DNA of 64,000 bases from Glycine soja. Taxonomy: Eukaryota > Streptophyta > Magnoliopsida > Fabales > Fabaceae. Of this stretch, positions 63,102 to 64,000 are shown in pieces. The position numbers and the translations under genes are program-made. The stretch covers positions 51,435,928 through 51,499,927 of the forward strand of contig NC_041019.1 of the NCBI RefSeq assembly GCF_004193775.1, given 5' to 3'. Under the pieces are notes generated by a model. That model saw nothing but the letters and a program-made list of their open reading frames with translations. It was not told where the DNA came from and did no database searches. The first letter of the stretch is position 1. Each line of letters begins with the position of its first letter.

Positions 63102-64000
63102 TGGTATCAAGGAGTTGATTTCCCAACAAGATTTGTCTATCAAAAGTCTTTAGCTTGAAAATGTGTGTAGATATATACGAATACATATAATTGCTTAAAA
63201 AGTTTTGATAGGTACAACATTTTTTCTTTGAATCCGGCCTATAATTGCTTATTTACAAATTAGTAAGTGCAAATAAGTAATAAACATGACACTCGAGTGA
63301 TCCAACCTCTTAGGTTCCCTAATAGAATGAATTCCAAAGAGATTTGGTACACTTTGGTGGAGAACGAAATCCACCAATATTTCTTTAATGAAAATTTGCA
63401 TTAACAACTCACTAATAATTTGCAAGCAAATGAGCCTCTACAGGGATGACGTCTCTAGGACTTGAGAGACCGAAAACAAATTTAAGAATGAAGTCTTTTA
63501 TTTACTCATAAAATAGTTTATTAAAATTATCATTGTTTTATTTAAAATTAATTTTTTGGATTTCTTTAGCTATTAACTATTTAATCTCTTTTTTCTAAAC
63601 AAAGTTATGATATTGGTGAAGAGTTGTTGTTCATTACTTACGGTACCAATAAAAAGATTAATAGTTACTTATAATATTTTAATTAAAATTTATTTTCAAA
63701 TATAATTTTACGATATAATTTGGGGCCTTTTTTTATGGGGGCCTAAAGCCCTTGTTTGGGCTGCTTGGGCCTTAAGCCAGTCCTAAGCCTCTAGAGCCTG
63801 AATTGTGTCTTATATTTGGAGTTGCACTTATTGCGTTATGGACAAATAGGAATGAGTAAATCTATGTAGCAAATCACATGCCTCCATTTGGGTGGTTCAC
63901 AAGGTATAATGTGATGTCAAAGAGGTCATGAAAGCTTGTGACCATAGTTATTAAAATTGGACTAGTCTGACCAATTGGATCGAACCTGATGTTTAGGGTA
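63102..64000. other. Repeat-derived spacer to the right edge
   Basis: Includes a GGGCC-rich patch (63721-63790; GGGGGCCTAAAGCCC, TTGGGCTGCTTGGGCC) and, at the very end, ATTAAAATTGGACTAGTCTG. Both look like dispersed plant repeat fragments. No gene is supported. Confidence 0.4.

Noticed and set aside
1..64000. CRISPR arrays, phage or bacterial-type defence systems
   Set aside because: No spaced direct-repeat array and no prokaryotic gene organisation; all supported genes are intron-containing plant genes.

Overview
This is a stretch of a plant nuclear genome. It is AT-rich and its genes are split into many short exons by introns with GT..AG borders. The encoded proteins are plant organelle and endomembrane proteins, and introns and spacers are full of MITEs, SINEs, LINE remnants and solo LTRs. 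The gene content and repeat flavour suggest a dicot, probably a legume, but the species cannot be fixed from sequence alone. There are no bacterial operons, CRISPR arrays or phage elements.

Layout. (1) 1-4043, minus: TGD3, the ATPase of the chloroplast lipid importer; its last short exon lies off the left edge. (2) 5510-16043, plus: a 21-exon SCY1-like pseudokinase (SCYL1 type, 790 aa), divergent from TGD3. (3) 17731-20485, plus: a six-exon HAD-family phosphatase resembling chloroplast FMN hydrolase. (4) 21693-24126, plus: chloroplast monothiol glutaredoxin GRXS14 (CGFS type). (5) 26235-32466, minus: an eight-exon transmembrane protein of unknown function. (6) 36328-36477: a lone, frameshifted last exon of an OXA2-type gene. 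(7) 36778-38030: unexplained DNA, then an N gap at 38031-38529. (8) 38530-51711: a near-identical second copy of 23598-36777, holding the last GRXS14 exon and the whole transmembrane gene. (9) 51262-60790, minus: the complete OXA2/ALBINO3-like insertase with C-terminal TPR repeats. (10) 60791-64000: AT-rich spacer with an LTR-retrotransposon fragment.

The most important observation is the ~13.2 kb repeat on either side of the gap. The two copies are almost identical even in spacer DNA. Their differences are mostly one-base homopolymer indels. They cluster in the first ~3.4 kb after the gap and in the last few hundred bases of the left copy, and each copy has one frameshift inside such a zone. 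This is what two unmerged, overlapping contig ends look like. I therefore read it as a probable false duplication, with one real copy of each gene.

The genes do not form a pathway. Four of the six products are organelle-linked or predicted so (TGD3, the FMN hydrolase, GRXS14, OXA2), which is ordinary for a plant segment. I found no convincing undescribed system. The points worth a second look are the assembly duplication, a perfect solo LTR, a MITE beside a splice donor, a poly-C acceptor tract, two pseudo-active-site signatures and the unnamed transmembrane protein.
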